The notes under the pieces: generated by a model
What the model was told of the DNA's origin: nothing
Databases searched by the model: none
Seen by the model: only the letters and a program-made list of their open reading frames with translations
Position numbers and translations under genes: made by a program
Assembly: GCA_015178975.1 (NCBI GenBank)
Contig: WHVD01000187.1
Location: 83,492 to 147,491, forward strand
DNA length: 64,000 nt
Reading direction: 5' to 3'
Source: Hysterangium stoloniferum
Lineage: Eukaryota; Basidiomycota; Agaricomycetes; Hysterangiales; Hysterangiaceae
Shown: positions 22,249-32,134 of the stretch, in pieces
How the letters are laid out: every line of letters begins with the position of its first letter
How positions within the stretch are numbered: position 1 is the stretch's first letter

Positions 22249-23737
22249 GTAACTGTGTCTGCTGGATCTGTCCAAGTAAAATGACTTACCAACTTAGAGA
22301 GAAAGAAAGAGCGGTGTAAGTTCGTTACTAGGAAAAGACCTAATAACCTGCGTGCAACGGTCAAGTCTTTATGACGGTCACTGACACAGTCGTTCTTGAA
22401 ACCAGTCTATAACCAAACACACTCGGAGCGAGAGGCTAGAGATCGGACCTTGGATGACGTAAACGAAGATGATATCAAAAGGCTGACGTAAGCCTAATGT
22501 CGAGGAGTGTAGAACTTCAACAATAAGAGACACTACAGTATCCCTTACTGGCCGTAGGAGTGAGACTGAGAGTAAGACTTAAGAGATTGTCCTTAAGAAT
22601 GAGCTTCGAAATGAGATACAACGAAATTGCTTGTTCAATAGTGGGCAAAAGAGAGGCCCTTATATACATGAGAGAGCACAGGTCAAATCAAACATCTACA
22701 AACAACGACACAATAACGATGCGATATGGTGTGAGTCATCTCTGAGTCATCACAATAGGAGTGTTAGTAAAGCTGTGAACAAAAATAGGGGGAGGCTGCG
22801 CTGAACAATAAGAGAATGACAAACAAAAGATGAGATCAGACATGTGATACGGATAAATGGGGAAACACAATAGAACAATAGGGGAAGTGAGTCAGACAAT
22901 AGGGATGATGGAGTAATAGAAGTGATGGCTGATGAAACATCGATGACATGAGTCAGAAACACAAGAATCCCACGATAATGCGTCACCCTCAAATGCTATG
23001 CTTGATTTCGAAATCTTGACAATATTACCAATCGATGAACCGAGATTGGACGTATTGTGTTCCTAGTTTTGCAGTATAAGGAGGGGACACAATCAATCAC
23101 CATTTAGAACCAGGTGGTGAGTAGGCTCCACAACCACGCAAGGAACACGAATCGACGACGACCTCGACGAGGCTCTACTTGACTTCCCTCTGGAACCGGG
23201 GTCCTAAATAACTTGGGTCCTCTGTGATCTCCTACTGGAGTGAACGTTGCCATGTAATAGATTCCCGATGACGGTGGGGAACAGTCCTGGTGGAACACTC
23301 GATCGAATCGATAGTGGAGGATTTCGGAGGAGCCATCATAGTGCTCTATACGAATGAAGACAGGATCGTCTGGAGCATATGGGAGTCGAATACCTTGTCG
23401 ACGGAGGAAACGATGGTATTTCTTGGAGGAGCATTGGTGGGCTGGTAGGGGCTTGGAAATGATGTCTGAGGATGAGGAGAAGCGAGACGTTATTGGCTGG
23501 AGTTCTATTTGGGAGTGAAGAGTCGGTTTCGAGTAGGAACTGAGGGTTACTTTGGAGGATGATGCAGTGTTGAACATGATGGAGTTTTGGTCGTCTGTTT
23601 GATGAAACTGATTTGGCTGTGTAGAAGTCGTCTTGAGTGCCAAAGTATATATAAGAATTTGTGCTTGTGACGTGACTTGAAACTTTTGCCATATTAGTCT
23701 CTTTCCGATTGAACTCTCTACAGCGGGCAGAGTTACA
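22249..23737 (-). mobile_element. Reverse-strand insertion, LTR-like, unknown family
   Basis: The family A reading stops near 22.2 kb and resumes near 23.7 kb. The block has matching inverted ends GTAACTGTG and CAGAGTTAC. On the reverse strand there is a TATATAAGGGCC core promoter (about 22660) followed by a pyrimidine-rich leader, as in an LTR. No target duplication was found, so the exact ends are inferred. Confidence 0.5.
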
Positions 23738-23754
23738 ACTACATATGGCCTCAT
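23104..23754 (-). CDS. Hypothetical 216-residue frame in the reverse insertion
   Basis: Uninterrupted frame with a Ser/Thr/Gln-rich N-terminal half and a structured-looking half (KKYHRFLRRQGIRLPYAPDD, RIEHYDGSSEILHYRFD), ending in an Arg-rich and hydrophobic tail. I recognise no domain. The Met lies just outside the presumed element end. It could be element-encoded, a captured host exon, or chance. Confidence 0.3.
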   Translation of the reverse strand: MRPYVVVTLPAVESSIGKRLIWQKFQVTSQAQILIYTLALKTTSTQPNQFHQTDDQNSIMFNTASSSKVTLSSYSKPTLHSQIELQPITSRFSSSSDIISKPLPAHQCSSKKYHRFLRRQGIRLPYAPDDPVFIRIEHYDGSSEILHYRFDRVFHQDCSPPSSGIYYMATFTPVGDHRGPKLFRTPVPEGSQVEPRRGRRRFVFLAWLWSLLTTWF

Positions 23755-25647
23755 TCGTGATTAGGGATGAGGAGAGACAACAGGAGTTTAATAACTTACA
23801 TGATCAAATTTATGCTGCCTGCCTGCAGAGGGAAATCACAGAATATTTCGGGCCAGATACTGCAATCACTGAGGGACAAAATCTGCTGAAGTCGCACATG
23901 ATGTGTGCGACGGGATGCAAAACGTCAATTTGGCGATATGGGAATGAATGATAAAAGGTGTGCAAACGGAGTGATGCCTTACACGAATAAGGGCTTGCAC
24001 GAACTGCCTCCAGGGTCCAAAATGAAAAATACAGTGAAAGACAAAGCAGCACAAATGTGTGAAGGTCCGGCAGTCTGACAATGAAAGAAAAAAAAGAGCA
24101 GCCTGCAGTGAAAAATGCATAGCAGCGAAACCATGCGGTGGTCTGAAGTTTGAAAATATTTCACATGAAACAACTATAATTCTCCTTCCCTGGTTTCTTG
24201 AGAAATGTCTTCAATCCACTGGAGGATAAGCAAGGTGATATCGATGTGGAATAATGAACAATGAAGGAAATGGAAATTGTGGCTGTAAGAAAATATATAA
24301 AAAAAGCCTAGTGGCAGACAATAAAGTCAATGCACTCCCAGTGGTTAAAAACACACCAAACAGTCTAAAATAGACCAAAAAGATCCTGTGGAGCCCTTCC
24401 CATGAGAACCGATGAACTGCAGAGTCGAAGGTATTGCCCCAGAGCCCTTCCTGTGTGAATACTGCGACTTCTAAGCCCTTTAATATGGCTGCCTACTCCT
24501 GCAAGTTCACTGTATTGCCCCAGAGCCCTTCCTGTGCAAATACTGCGGCTTCTATGCCCTTCTATATGGCCACCTAAAAGGATACGATGAGTAACTACTT
24601 GAAGGAACAAAAATGCATGGCGATGAATCCGAATGATAAGTCAGTGGGCCCATAACCTGTTAGAATTAGAGCACAGGTATGTGTCAGTACATCATGGATG
24701 CGAACAAAAAGCGGTAGTATTAGTAAGCAACTGTACAGTATTTACTTATTGAAGTACAAGTTTTATTAACAAGACAAATGCAAGATTATTATACTTCAAC
24801 AATACATTGGGTATGTGAAATCATGGATCACTTACAACCCCATTTATATATGGTGATTATGAAACAAGCCCTCTTTAGTGGTGACTGGGAAATGGTGCAA
24901 GTCGTTAGCACTGCTATCCCAATGGCAGGGGGGGCTACGCAATGGGAAACAATGGAGGATGAGGACCCACCAAGGTCAGATGGAACTAGTCTAATGCAGC
25001 ATCTTATCAAAGCCCTGAAGGAGTACTTTCCACCAGAAAAAGTGCTGCAGGAGGGGATTAATCCTGACGTCTGGTTTAGGGTACATGCAGAAGAGTCGGG
25101 ACTTTGGATATGGGATGAGAATTACATTGACCTACCTCTGTTTATGCCCTGGTCAGTGTTCAGGCTGAATGAGGACATGGATGATAAAATAGAGGCTGTC
25201 TATGAGGAACACATACCTGGTTTCTCTGAAGATATATCTGCACTTCGAAGGTATTGTCAAGAGGCAATGTCCAATATTCTGGATCTCCATTTCCGAGTCT
25301 ACTATAAGAGAAGTGTCTTTAATAACACAAATGGAGTGGAGCAACAGCGATTTATCATCTGATTCACTGCAGGATTGTATCAGATTCGTGACTGGGAGTT
25401 ATCAGTAACTTACTTGGTTACAAAGGACCATCTCCAACATGATGAATGGACAGTGCCACATCGTGGCCAAGCGAGAAATACCAGAGGACTTGTCAGGGGC
25501 AGTTGTGTTTGTAAATGCTGCTCATATGCCTAAGAAAAAGATGTTGGGAAATAGGAAGAAGAGTCAGTTGCAAAATGAAGGGGTTGAAATGGTCCAGCAT
25601 ACCTCAATGCAACCAAAAGACTTTACTCATTGCCTGCCGAAACCTGT
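23738..25647 (+). pseudogene. Family A pol linker before protease
   Basis: Frame 23709-23948 contains ASFVIRDEERQQEFNNLHDQ and EITEYFGPD, which look like the segment between Gag and protease in agaricomycete Ty3 elements (family memory, not proof). After an unexplained stretch (23.95-24.77 kb) a clean 194-codon frame (24778-25362) encodes an acidic region with HIPGFSEDISALRRYCQE. Remnants up to MQPKDFTHCLPKPV then lead into the protease, interrupted by the deleted LTR B. Confidence 0.5.
23950..24777. other. Unassigned block with a 95-bp imperfect duplication
   Basis: Probably another insertion, because family A coding stops and resumes around it. Two imperfect direct repeats centred on GTATTGCCCCAGAGCCCTTCC (about 24431 and 24514) are visible. 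The right end (24715-24775) resembles 51068-51125, hinting at a dispersed repeat. Confidence 0.35.
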
Positions 25648-25903
25648 TGTTATGACCGGAATTCCCACCGGACTCCGATGCATCTATCTCTCTTATTTAT
25701 CTCAACTCCCGACCTCTCAACCCATGACCTCTGACCTACGACCCCTCGACCCACGAACCCAACCCAGACTCCCTGGGATTCCTGTCTGCCTGTCTGAAAT
25801 TGCACCACACGATCTCGCGAGGGTGCAGCCTATAAGATGAAGCCAAGTCCTACCAGATATCCCACAGTTTTCTCTGGAAACCCGCTGTGTACGTACCCTA
25901 ACA
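25648..25903 (+). mobile_element. Internally deleted family B solo LTR (copy 4), TSD CCTGT
   Basis: Only 256 bp. It keeps the first part (TGTTATGACCGGA...CACCGGACTCC) and the last about 220 bp (GCATCTATCTCTC to CCCTAACA) of the 812-bp LTR. It is flanked by perfect CCTGT (25643-25647, 25904-25908). The missing middle includes the TATA region. Confidence 0.9.
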
Positions 25904-28229
25904 CCTGTGGTCATTGAGGCATTCATTAATGAACAACTGGTGAAAGCTCTAATTGATAGTGGATCACTTGCAGACTTCATGTTGATGACATTAGTCAATC
26001 AGCTGCAGGTAGTCAAGGATCCACTAGTAAATCCACTTACTATCCAGTTGGCTGTTCACGGATCACAGTCAAAAATCAATTATTCAGCGACTGCTCAGTT
26101 TGCATATCAGAACATCAATTGTACTTGGCGTTTTGATGTTGATAACCTCGATTCATACAACTTGATATTAGGGACTCCGTTCATATTTCGACATCAAGTT
26201 ATGATGTGGTTGAATCCTACAAGGGTCAACATCGGGTCACCTCTACCACTCCCCATGGAAGGAGATACCATTGGACTCTCCGTTCTGCAGTAGCGGAAGT
26301 TTTTGACCATGAGTTAGAGAGGTTAAGGGCAGATTTATGTGCTGAAGCAGCTGACCTTGACCCAGACACTGCATCAACAGCACTGCCTCCATTATGGGCT
26401 GTTAATCATACCATTCCAATCATTGATGATGCCAAAGCTTACTTATGGAGACCATCCACATCCAAATGTCTTGAAGAAATGAGGGAGCTATGGCATGAAA
26501 AAAAAACCATGTATATCAAGAATGGGAGGTGGAGAGTGGCCACAGGAACAAATGTATGTCTGATGCTCATTATTCCTAAACCTCCAAAGGCTGATGGCAC
26601 TTTGTGAATATACACAGTAGTGGATAATCGTGAGCAGAATGCTAACACATATAAGCTGGCTACCCCCTTGCCAGATATTGAAGCCATTCTACAAAATGTT
26701 GTGTATCATAAGTATCACAGTTTGATAGATGGGAAGGATTCTTATGAGCAGATCTGAGTGGTTCCTGAGCATTTCCACTGGGCTTTGTTCACCTCTCCTG
26801 ATGGCACTATGGAAAGTCTAATGTTACAAATTGGGGATTGCAATGGTCCTTCTACCTACCAGACATTGATGAACCACATATTTGCACCGTACATTTGCAT
26901 CTTCATGGATGTATACTTGGACGATATTGTCATATATTCCGACTCCATCAGTGATCATGTGAAGCATCTATGCACTGTGTTTACAGTGCTCTGTCAGGAA
27001 AAATTATATCTTGCTGTCAACAAGATACACTTTTTTGCTTCAGAGTTACAAGTCTTAGGGCATGTGATTAACAATAAAGGTATAAAAATAGACCAACATA
27101 AAGTTGACACAGTGGGCAACTGGAAGATCCCGACAAATAAGCAACTTCTGGATGGATTTTTGGGAGCAGTGGGATATCTCGCTAACAACTGTGAGGGAGT
27201 TTGAATCCTAATGGCTATGTTAGCAGCCCAGACAGGAGTAAACAGGCAGTGGTGTTGGGGTGCACTGAGCAGCATGCCTTTGAAGACATCAAGCATATTG
27301 TTCAGGCCCATCATGACAGCTATAGAATTGCATTGGACTACTCACCAGGTCACCAAACCATTAATTTGGTGACAGACACTTGTTTAACAGGTGCAAGCAG
27401 CATTCTCAGTCAAGGTGAAGATCTTAGCACTGCTGCAGTCACATCATTCTGGTCAGGGAAGTTCAACTTGGCTCAACAATACTATCCTGTTCATAAACAG
27501 GAGTTGTTGGCTATTGTGGAATCATTGAAACGATTTCGGTCACAACTGTTGGGGGTAAAATTTCAAATCTGTACTGACCATAAGGGGAGAGAATATATAC
27601 TTACGCAGAAGAACCTGTCTCCAAGGCAGACACATTGGCTGGATCTTCTAAATGAATTCCACTTTGAGATTCACTATATCCCTGGAATGTCAAATACTTT
27701 TGCTGATGCTCTATCAATAATTATAGCAATGAGCCTGTGGGCACCATTAAGGCTGAATCCAAGTATGTAGCTGACATTCCAGGGATGGAGGAGGATGCAT
27801 GGGGGATGCACTATGTTTCAGGGATACCTGGCTTCAACAGTGTGTCAACACCACTGTATACAGGGTCAGCAGCTGTAGTGTTAAAGGAAGCAACAAGATG
27901 CTCATGTAGGTTGGTCACTCAAACACGACCATCATATGCAACACTTGCAGGGTTGGGAGCAAGTAGGCAGACACGTATCAAGTGATCAGGACAGACAATG
28001 GAAAACACGCATGAGGGTCATACTAAATCGTTGGGATCACCCCCAGAACATCCATCACAAGAGGAGAGGAGAAAAACATCAAATAAGTCTGGTCATCAAG
28101 ATTACCTTGGACGGTGATCTTCACAATTGATAATGGAGAGTGGGTTACAGGAGGTTCAACAGGAGTTTCCATCAGATTTTCCATTAGCAGAAATTCTATT
28201 GGAGGGCCACCCAGGAATGGATGTCCCAG
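25904..28229 (+). pseudogene. Family A protease, RT and RNase H
   Basis: Protease: ALIDSGSLADFM with the active-site DSG, then NLILGTPF (25907-26290). RT: the N-terminal part through PIIDDAKAYLWRPS, with PKPPKADGTL then a stop at 26605. The palm motif VYLDDIVIYSDS is at 26914-26949, and the thumb region VLGHVINNKGIKID follows. RNase H: LVTDTCLTGASSILSQ, HKQELLAIVESLKRF, CTDHKGREYI, IPGMSNTFADALS up to about 27720. The N-terminal edge of integrase follows up to the LTR D insertion. Stops at 26605 and 26756 and one frame change near 27202 inactivate it. Reverse transcription would occur in Gag particles. Confidence 0.88.
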
Positions 28230-28878
28230 TGTGAAGAGTGGTGGAAGTTCTAACCGTTCTATATATGAAGAATATCCACCGTTTAGGTATGACATGAAGA
28301 TATATTGACTGTCTAAGTCTAATACAGACCAAATGGGTATTGACTACTTAGTTCAATACGGTTGAGTGAAATAGCTATCTAAAGTAGAGTAGAGAGCTAA
28401 AACAAATAAAGGGAATTGACCGTTAAGTACGATTCCGAATGACTGCTTGAGTGTAGAAGAGAGTAATGAGAGAGTCAAATAATAGATAATAGAGTAGTGC
28501 GGATGTAGTCTGTGCGAGTTGAGATATAGATGGAGTTTTGACTGGTACAGTTCGAAAATCTGATTGCGTAGATAGTTAAAGCCCATCTGTGATGGTCAAG
28601 ACAATACCCCAATCACAACTTACAGGACACTAACTGGTGTCTGGGTAAGTTGTGGTTGTGGGGTAAAAAGTGTCTGAGTTCTAACTACGGGCACTAGAAT
28701 ACATAAGTCTGGCGTGTATGTGCCCACAAGAGTCCATGTACTGCATACATAGGTTGTAGGTTGTCGAACTAAATATAAGTGTATAATAAAATAGAGAGAA
28801 AGTAGAAATAATGATGGAAATATAGTATGGGCTCATCCAGACTATATTTCCTGAATGTATTTCACCGTACCTCTCACA
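28230..28878 (+). mobile_element. Family D solo LTR, 649 bp, TSD CCCAG
   Basis: TGTGAAGAGTGGTGG to CACCGTACCTCTCACA, flanked by CCCAG at 28225-28229 and 28879-28883. A partial reverse copy lies at about 60996-61166. It interrupts the integrase region of family A. Confidence 0.88.
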
Positions 28879-28883
28879 CCCAG

Positions 28884-29927
28884 AAGCCCTACGATGACAG
28901 TATGGATCAGATGGTTTCTTCTCCAGGATATGGGCAATGCTGCTGGAGTATAAGGGTTTTACATCACAGGACAGCCTTCTGTTTTTGAATCTGGATGGTG
29001 TCAAACTGTTTTGCATCCCTGACATTACCATCAGGAATCGACAGGTGCAGGAAATGGTTTCTTGTATGCTGTTAGGATATGTACAGGGCGGGTCTCCGGA
29101 GAAACCCATGTGATATCCAGTAGGACTTGGCTTCAGCTTATAGGCTGCACCCTCGCTAAATTGTGTTGTACAATTTCAGACAGGCAGACAGGAATCCCGG
29201 GGAGTCTGGGTGGGGGTCGTGGGTTGAGGGGTCATAGGTCGTAGGTCGTAGGTTGTGAGTCGAGATAGGTGAGAGATAGATGTGCTGGAGCCTGTGGGCT
29301 CTGACTAGTGTGAGCGGTATAATTCAAGTAGGAGTTTAGAGCAGAACATGTATTAGATTACTGGGGGGAATCTAAGCCGATTTTCTGACTGGATTGTATG
29401 GACAACATCTGCCAGTTTAAATAGACCATGGAGTGAATGTCAGACCGAATCCAATAATGATGAAATGAAATGAGCAAAACATAAAATGGGAATAGTAAAC
29501 ACCAAATTGGTGTTAGGAATGGGATGGAATGGAGCGGAGTCCGAATAGTGACAAATAATAAACCATAACGGGAAACGGAGTGGAAGCAGAGTCCGAATCA
29601 TGACAGGTCATTTGACTAAAACAGGAACAGGGCTCTGTTAGAGAGGTGACGGGTTTTACAAGTGGGGTCCGGTGACTGACGCACGGGATGAGGTCAGAAA
29701 TAGACAGAGATGGAGTCCGGTGGGTTTTCGGGTGACTGAAACACAATGTAACAAAGATGAACGTAGACAAGTCTGATGTATGGACTCCAGTGGGAATTCT
29801 GGTGAACTGATAATGGGTGCATATAGGGCGCGGGTGCATATAAGTTAGTGCCTGGAGTGTGGGCAGGATTTCCAGTCGTAACATATGCCCATTCAATTTT
29901 GGCTCAGCTAGGGGCAAGGAAACCTGC
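28884..29927 (+). pseudogene. Family A integrase N-terminal zinc domain, split
   Basis: Reads SQDSLLFLNLDGVKLFCIPD up to 29069, then AHSILAQLGARKPA across the two LTR B insertions, then ATYLQTNVWWSS and CKSCSMC from 36145. Joined, this gives the HHCC zinc-binding domain of Ty3 integrase. Only 39 bp of family A remain between the two inserts (29889-29927). Confidence 0.75.
29070..29883 (-). mobile_element. Family B solo LTR (copy 5), TSD TATGC
   Basis: 814 bp reverse copy, flanked by TATGC (29065-29069 and 29884-29888). Many C/T and G/A differences from copy 2. Confidence 0.93.
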
Positions 29928-30735
29928 TGTTACGACTGGACAATCCCGCCGGACTCCGGGCACTAACCCATACTCCCCCACACCCCACATGCACCAAATG
30001 TCTGTTTATAGGATTTCCCGCCCAGACTCCATACATCAAGACTCATTATGTTCGACCTCATTATGACACATATCAGTCACCGGACTTCCCCCGGACTCCA
30101 TCTATGTCTATGTCCATCTTCGTCCCACGCATCAGTCACCAGACCCCGCTCAGAATCCCATCACCGCTCTAATCGAGCCCCGTTCCCGTTTTAGTCAAAT
30201 GACCTGTCACAATTTAGGACTCCACTCCCACTCCGTTTCCCATTATGGGTTATGCTTTGTCACGATTCGGACTCCGCTCCATTCCTAACACCAAACTTGG
30301 TGTTTATTATTCCCGTTTCATGTTTTGATCATTTCATCTCATTATTACTGGATTCAGTATGACATTTACTCCACAGTCTATTTAAACTGGCAGATGTTGT
30401 ACATACAATCCAGTCAGAAAATTAGCTTAGATTCCCCCCCAGTAATCTAATCCATTTTCCGCTCTAAACCCTTGCTTGATTCACACCGCTCACACTAGTC
30501 GGAGCCCATGGGCTCCGGCACATCTATCTCTCTCATCTATCTCGACTCATGACCCACAACCCCTGACCTATGACCTACGACCCACAAACCCTGCCCGGAT
30601 TCCCCAGCATTCCCGTCCGCCTGTTCAAAATTGGACAACACGATCTAGTGAGGGCGCAGCCTATAAGCTGAAGCCAAGTCCTACCGGATACCCTGCGGGT
30701 TTCTCCAGAGACCCGCCCTGTGTGTGTACCTAACA
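29928..30735 (+). repeat. Family B 5' LTR
   Basis: 808 bp. Compared with the 3' LTR (35326-36144) nearly all differences in the first 250 bp are C/T or G/A, many in CpG context. Confidence 0.93.
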
Positions 30736-30835
30736 GTATTTTCTGACTATAAGCTGAAGCCAAGTCCTACCGGATATCCTGCGGGTTTCTCCGGAGACCC
30801 GCCCTGTGTGTGTATCCTAACAGTATTTTCTGACT
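30736..30835 (+). repeat. Duplicated LTR end and primer-site region
   Basis: GTATTTTCTGAC follows the LTR at 30736. The last about 76 bp of the LTR (ATAAGCTGAAGCC to TATCCTAACA) are then repeated, followed again by GTATTTTCTGAC and TAACACTCGCAGATTG. A similar GTATTTTCTGATC...TTGCAGATTG follows the related LTR at 61714, so this is the conserved start of the internal region and the likely primer-binding area. Confidence 0.75.
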
Positions 30836-30858
30836 AACACTCGCAGATTGTTTTCATT

Positions 30859-32134
30859 ATGCCACCAAGAAGAAATACACACGCACAGGCATCATTACCT
30901 GGACCGTCGACTCTTCATTCCCCGTTAACTCTGTATACCAGCAAGACGCTTGCGAACCAGTCAGAATCCACGGAAGAAGCCCGTATCGAAGAAGTCCTGG
31001 AAAACCAGGATGACTCCGAGCATGAGGACGAATCCATGGCCCCCAACAAGGGAAAAGGTGTCGAAAATCCTCCACCTGTTCAATGACCAACATTTGGGGG
31101 ATCCTACTTCTGAGTTTTTAGCAGGCACTATAGATAAATTTATGACGCACCTGCTCAAAGAATGAAAGAAAAAGGAACAAGAACCTCCACGGTCAAAAGT
31201 CAATGCTCCGGAACCCTTCACGGGTTCCAACCCAAACAAGCTCTCTACTTTCCTCATGCAATGTCACTTCAATTTCCGCGATCGATCCACTGCATTCTCC
31301 ACGGACTCCCAAAAAGTCAACTATGCACTCTCATATTTGTCGGGATCCGCGTTGAGATGGTTTGAACCGGCTTTTAGTGGAATTTCTGAGGAAGAGCCAC
31401 TTTGGCTCGAAGATTGGGATGCTTTTGTTGAGGAGCTTGAAACCAACTTTGGCCCATATGACCCGACAGGAGAAGCTGAGAATAGTCTCCCAAATCTTTG
31501 TATGAAGGACATGCAGTGCATCACGGAATACATCGTCCAATTCAACAATCTTGCAGCTCGTTGTCAGTGGGGCAATCCAGCTCTCCGCCACCAATTCTAT
31601 GCCGGTCTGCCATCCCACCTTAAAGACGAAGTCTCGAAAGGAGAAGATGGCAAGCCAAAAACCCTGTCTCATATGCACCTCAAGGCTCAAAACGCGGATG
31701 CACGTTATTGGGAATCTCACACAGAAGTTGCCCACGAGACCTCTGCGGACAAAGTGAACAAGTCCACAGCCAATAAAAACAACAACAATTCATCAACCAG
31801 CAACCAGAACTCCACGCAATCGGACAAGAAGAATGATGAAAAGTCTTCAAACAACAACAACAACAAGAACAAGGACAATAACAAGGGTCAACAGTCCAGC
31901 AAGCAAGCCGGAAAACCTGACCTCTCAGGCAAATTTGGACCCAATGGCAAATTGACCCCACAGGAAAGACAACGTCGTATGGACAACAACCTCTGTCTAT
32001 TGTGCGGGAAACCCGGTCATCGAGTCCCGGAATGTCTGCTGGCAAAAGCAAACTCTTCAAAGGGTCAAACAGCCAAGGCCTCCACGGAAACCCCGTCAAA
32101 GGACAAACCGGCTTTCAACTCGAAAAAAGAGTAA
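30859..32134 (+). pseudogene. Family B gag with leader frame
   Basis: Leader frame from ATG 30859 (MPPRRNTHAQASLP) ends at 31086 and the body continues one base forward. A single TGA at 31163-31165 sits where CGA would give KERKKKEQE, a CpG transition. The Gag core reads NAPEPFTGSNPNKLSTFL, QKVNYALSYLSGSALRWFEP, LEDWDAFVEELETNFGPYD. After a long Asn/Lys/Ser-rich spacer comes the CCHC knuckle [14 protein letters not shown] (about 31999-32040). The frame ends NSKKE at 32134 and overlaps pol in the -1 frame at an A6 tract. Gag assembles particles and binds RNA. Apart from the frame shift and one stop it is well preserved. Confidence 0.85.

Noticed and set aside
22249-23737. Target duplication for the reverse block
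   Set aside because: No matching 4-6 bp flanks at any plausible end pair, so only the inverted terminal motif is reported.
31680-32099. Reverse frame opposite gag
   Set aside because: Cys-rich only because it is complementary to the Asn/Lys/Gln-rich gag spacer; no promoter or introns, unlike the antisense gene at 34155-35115.
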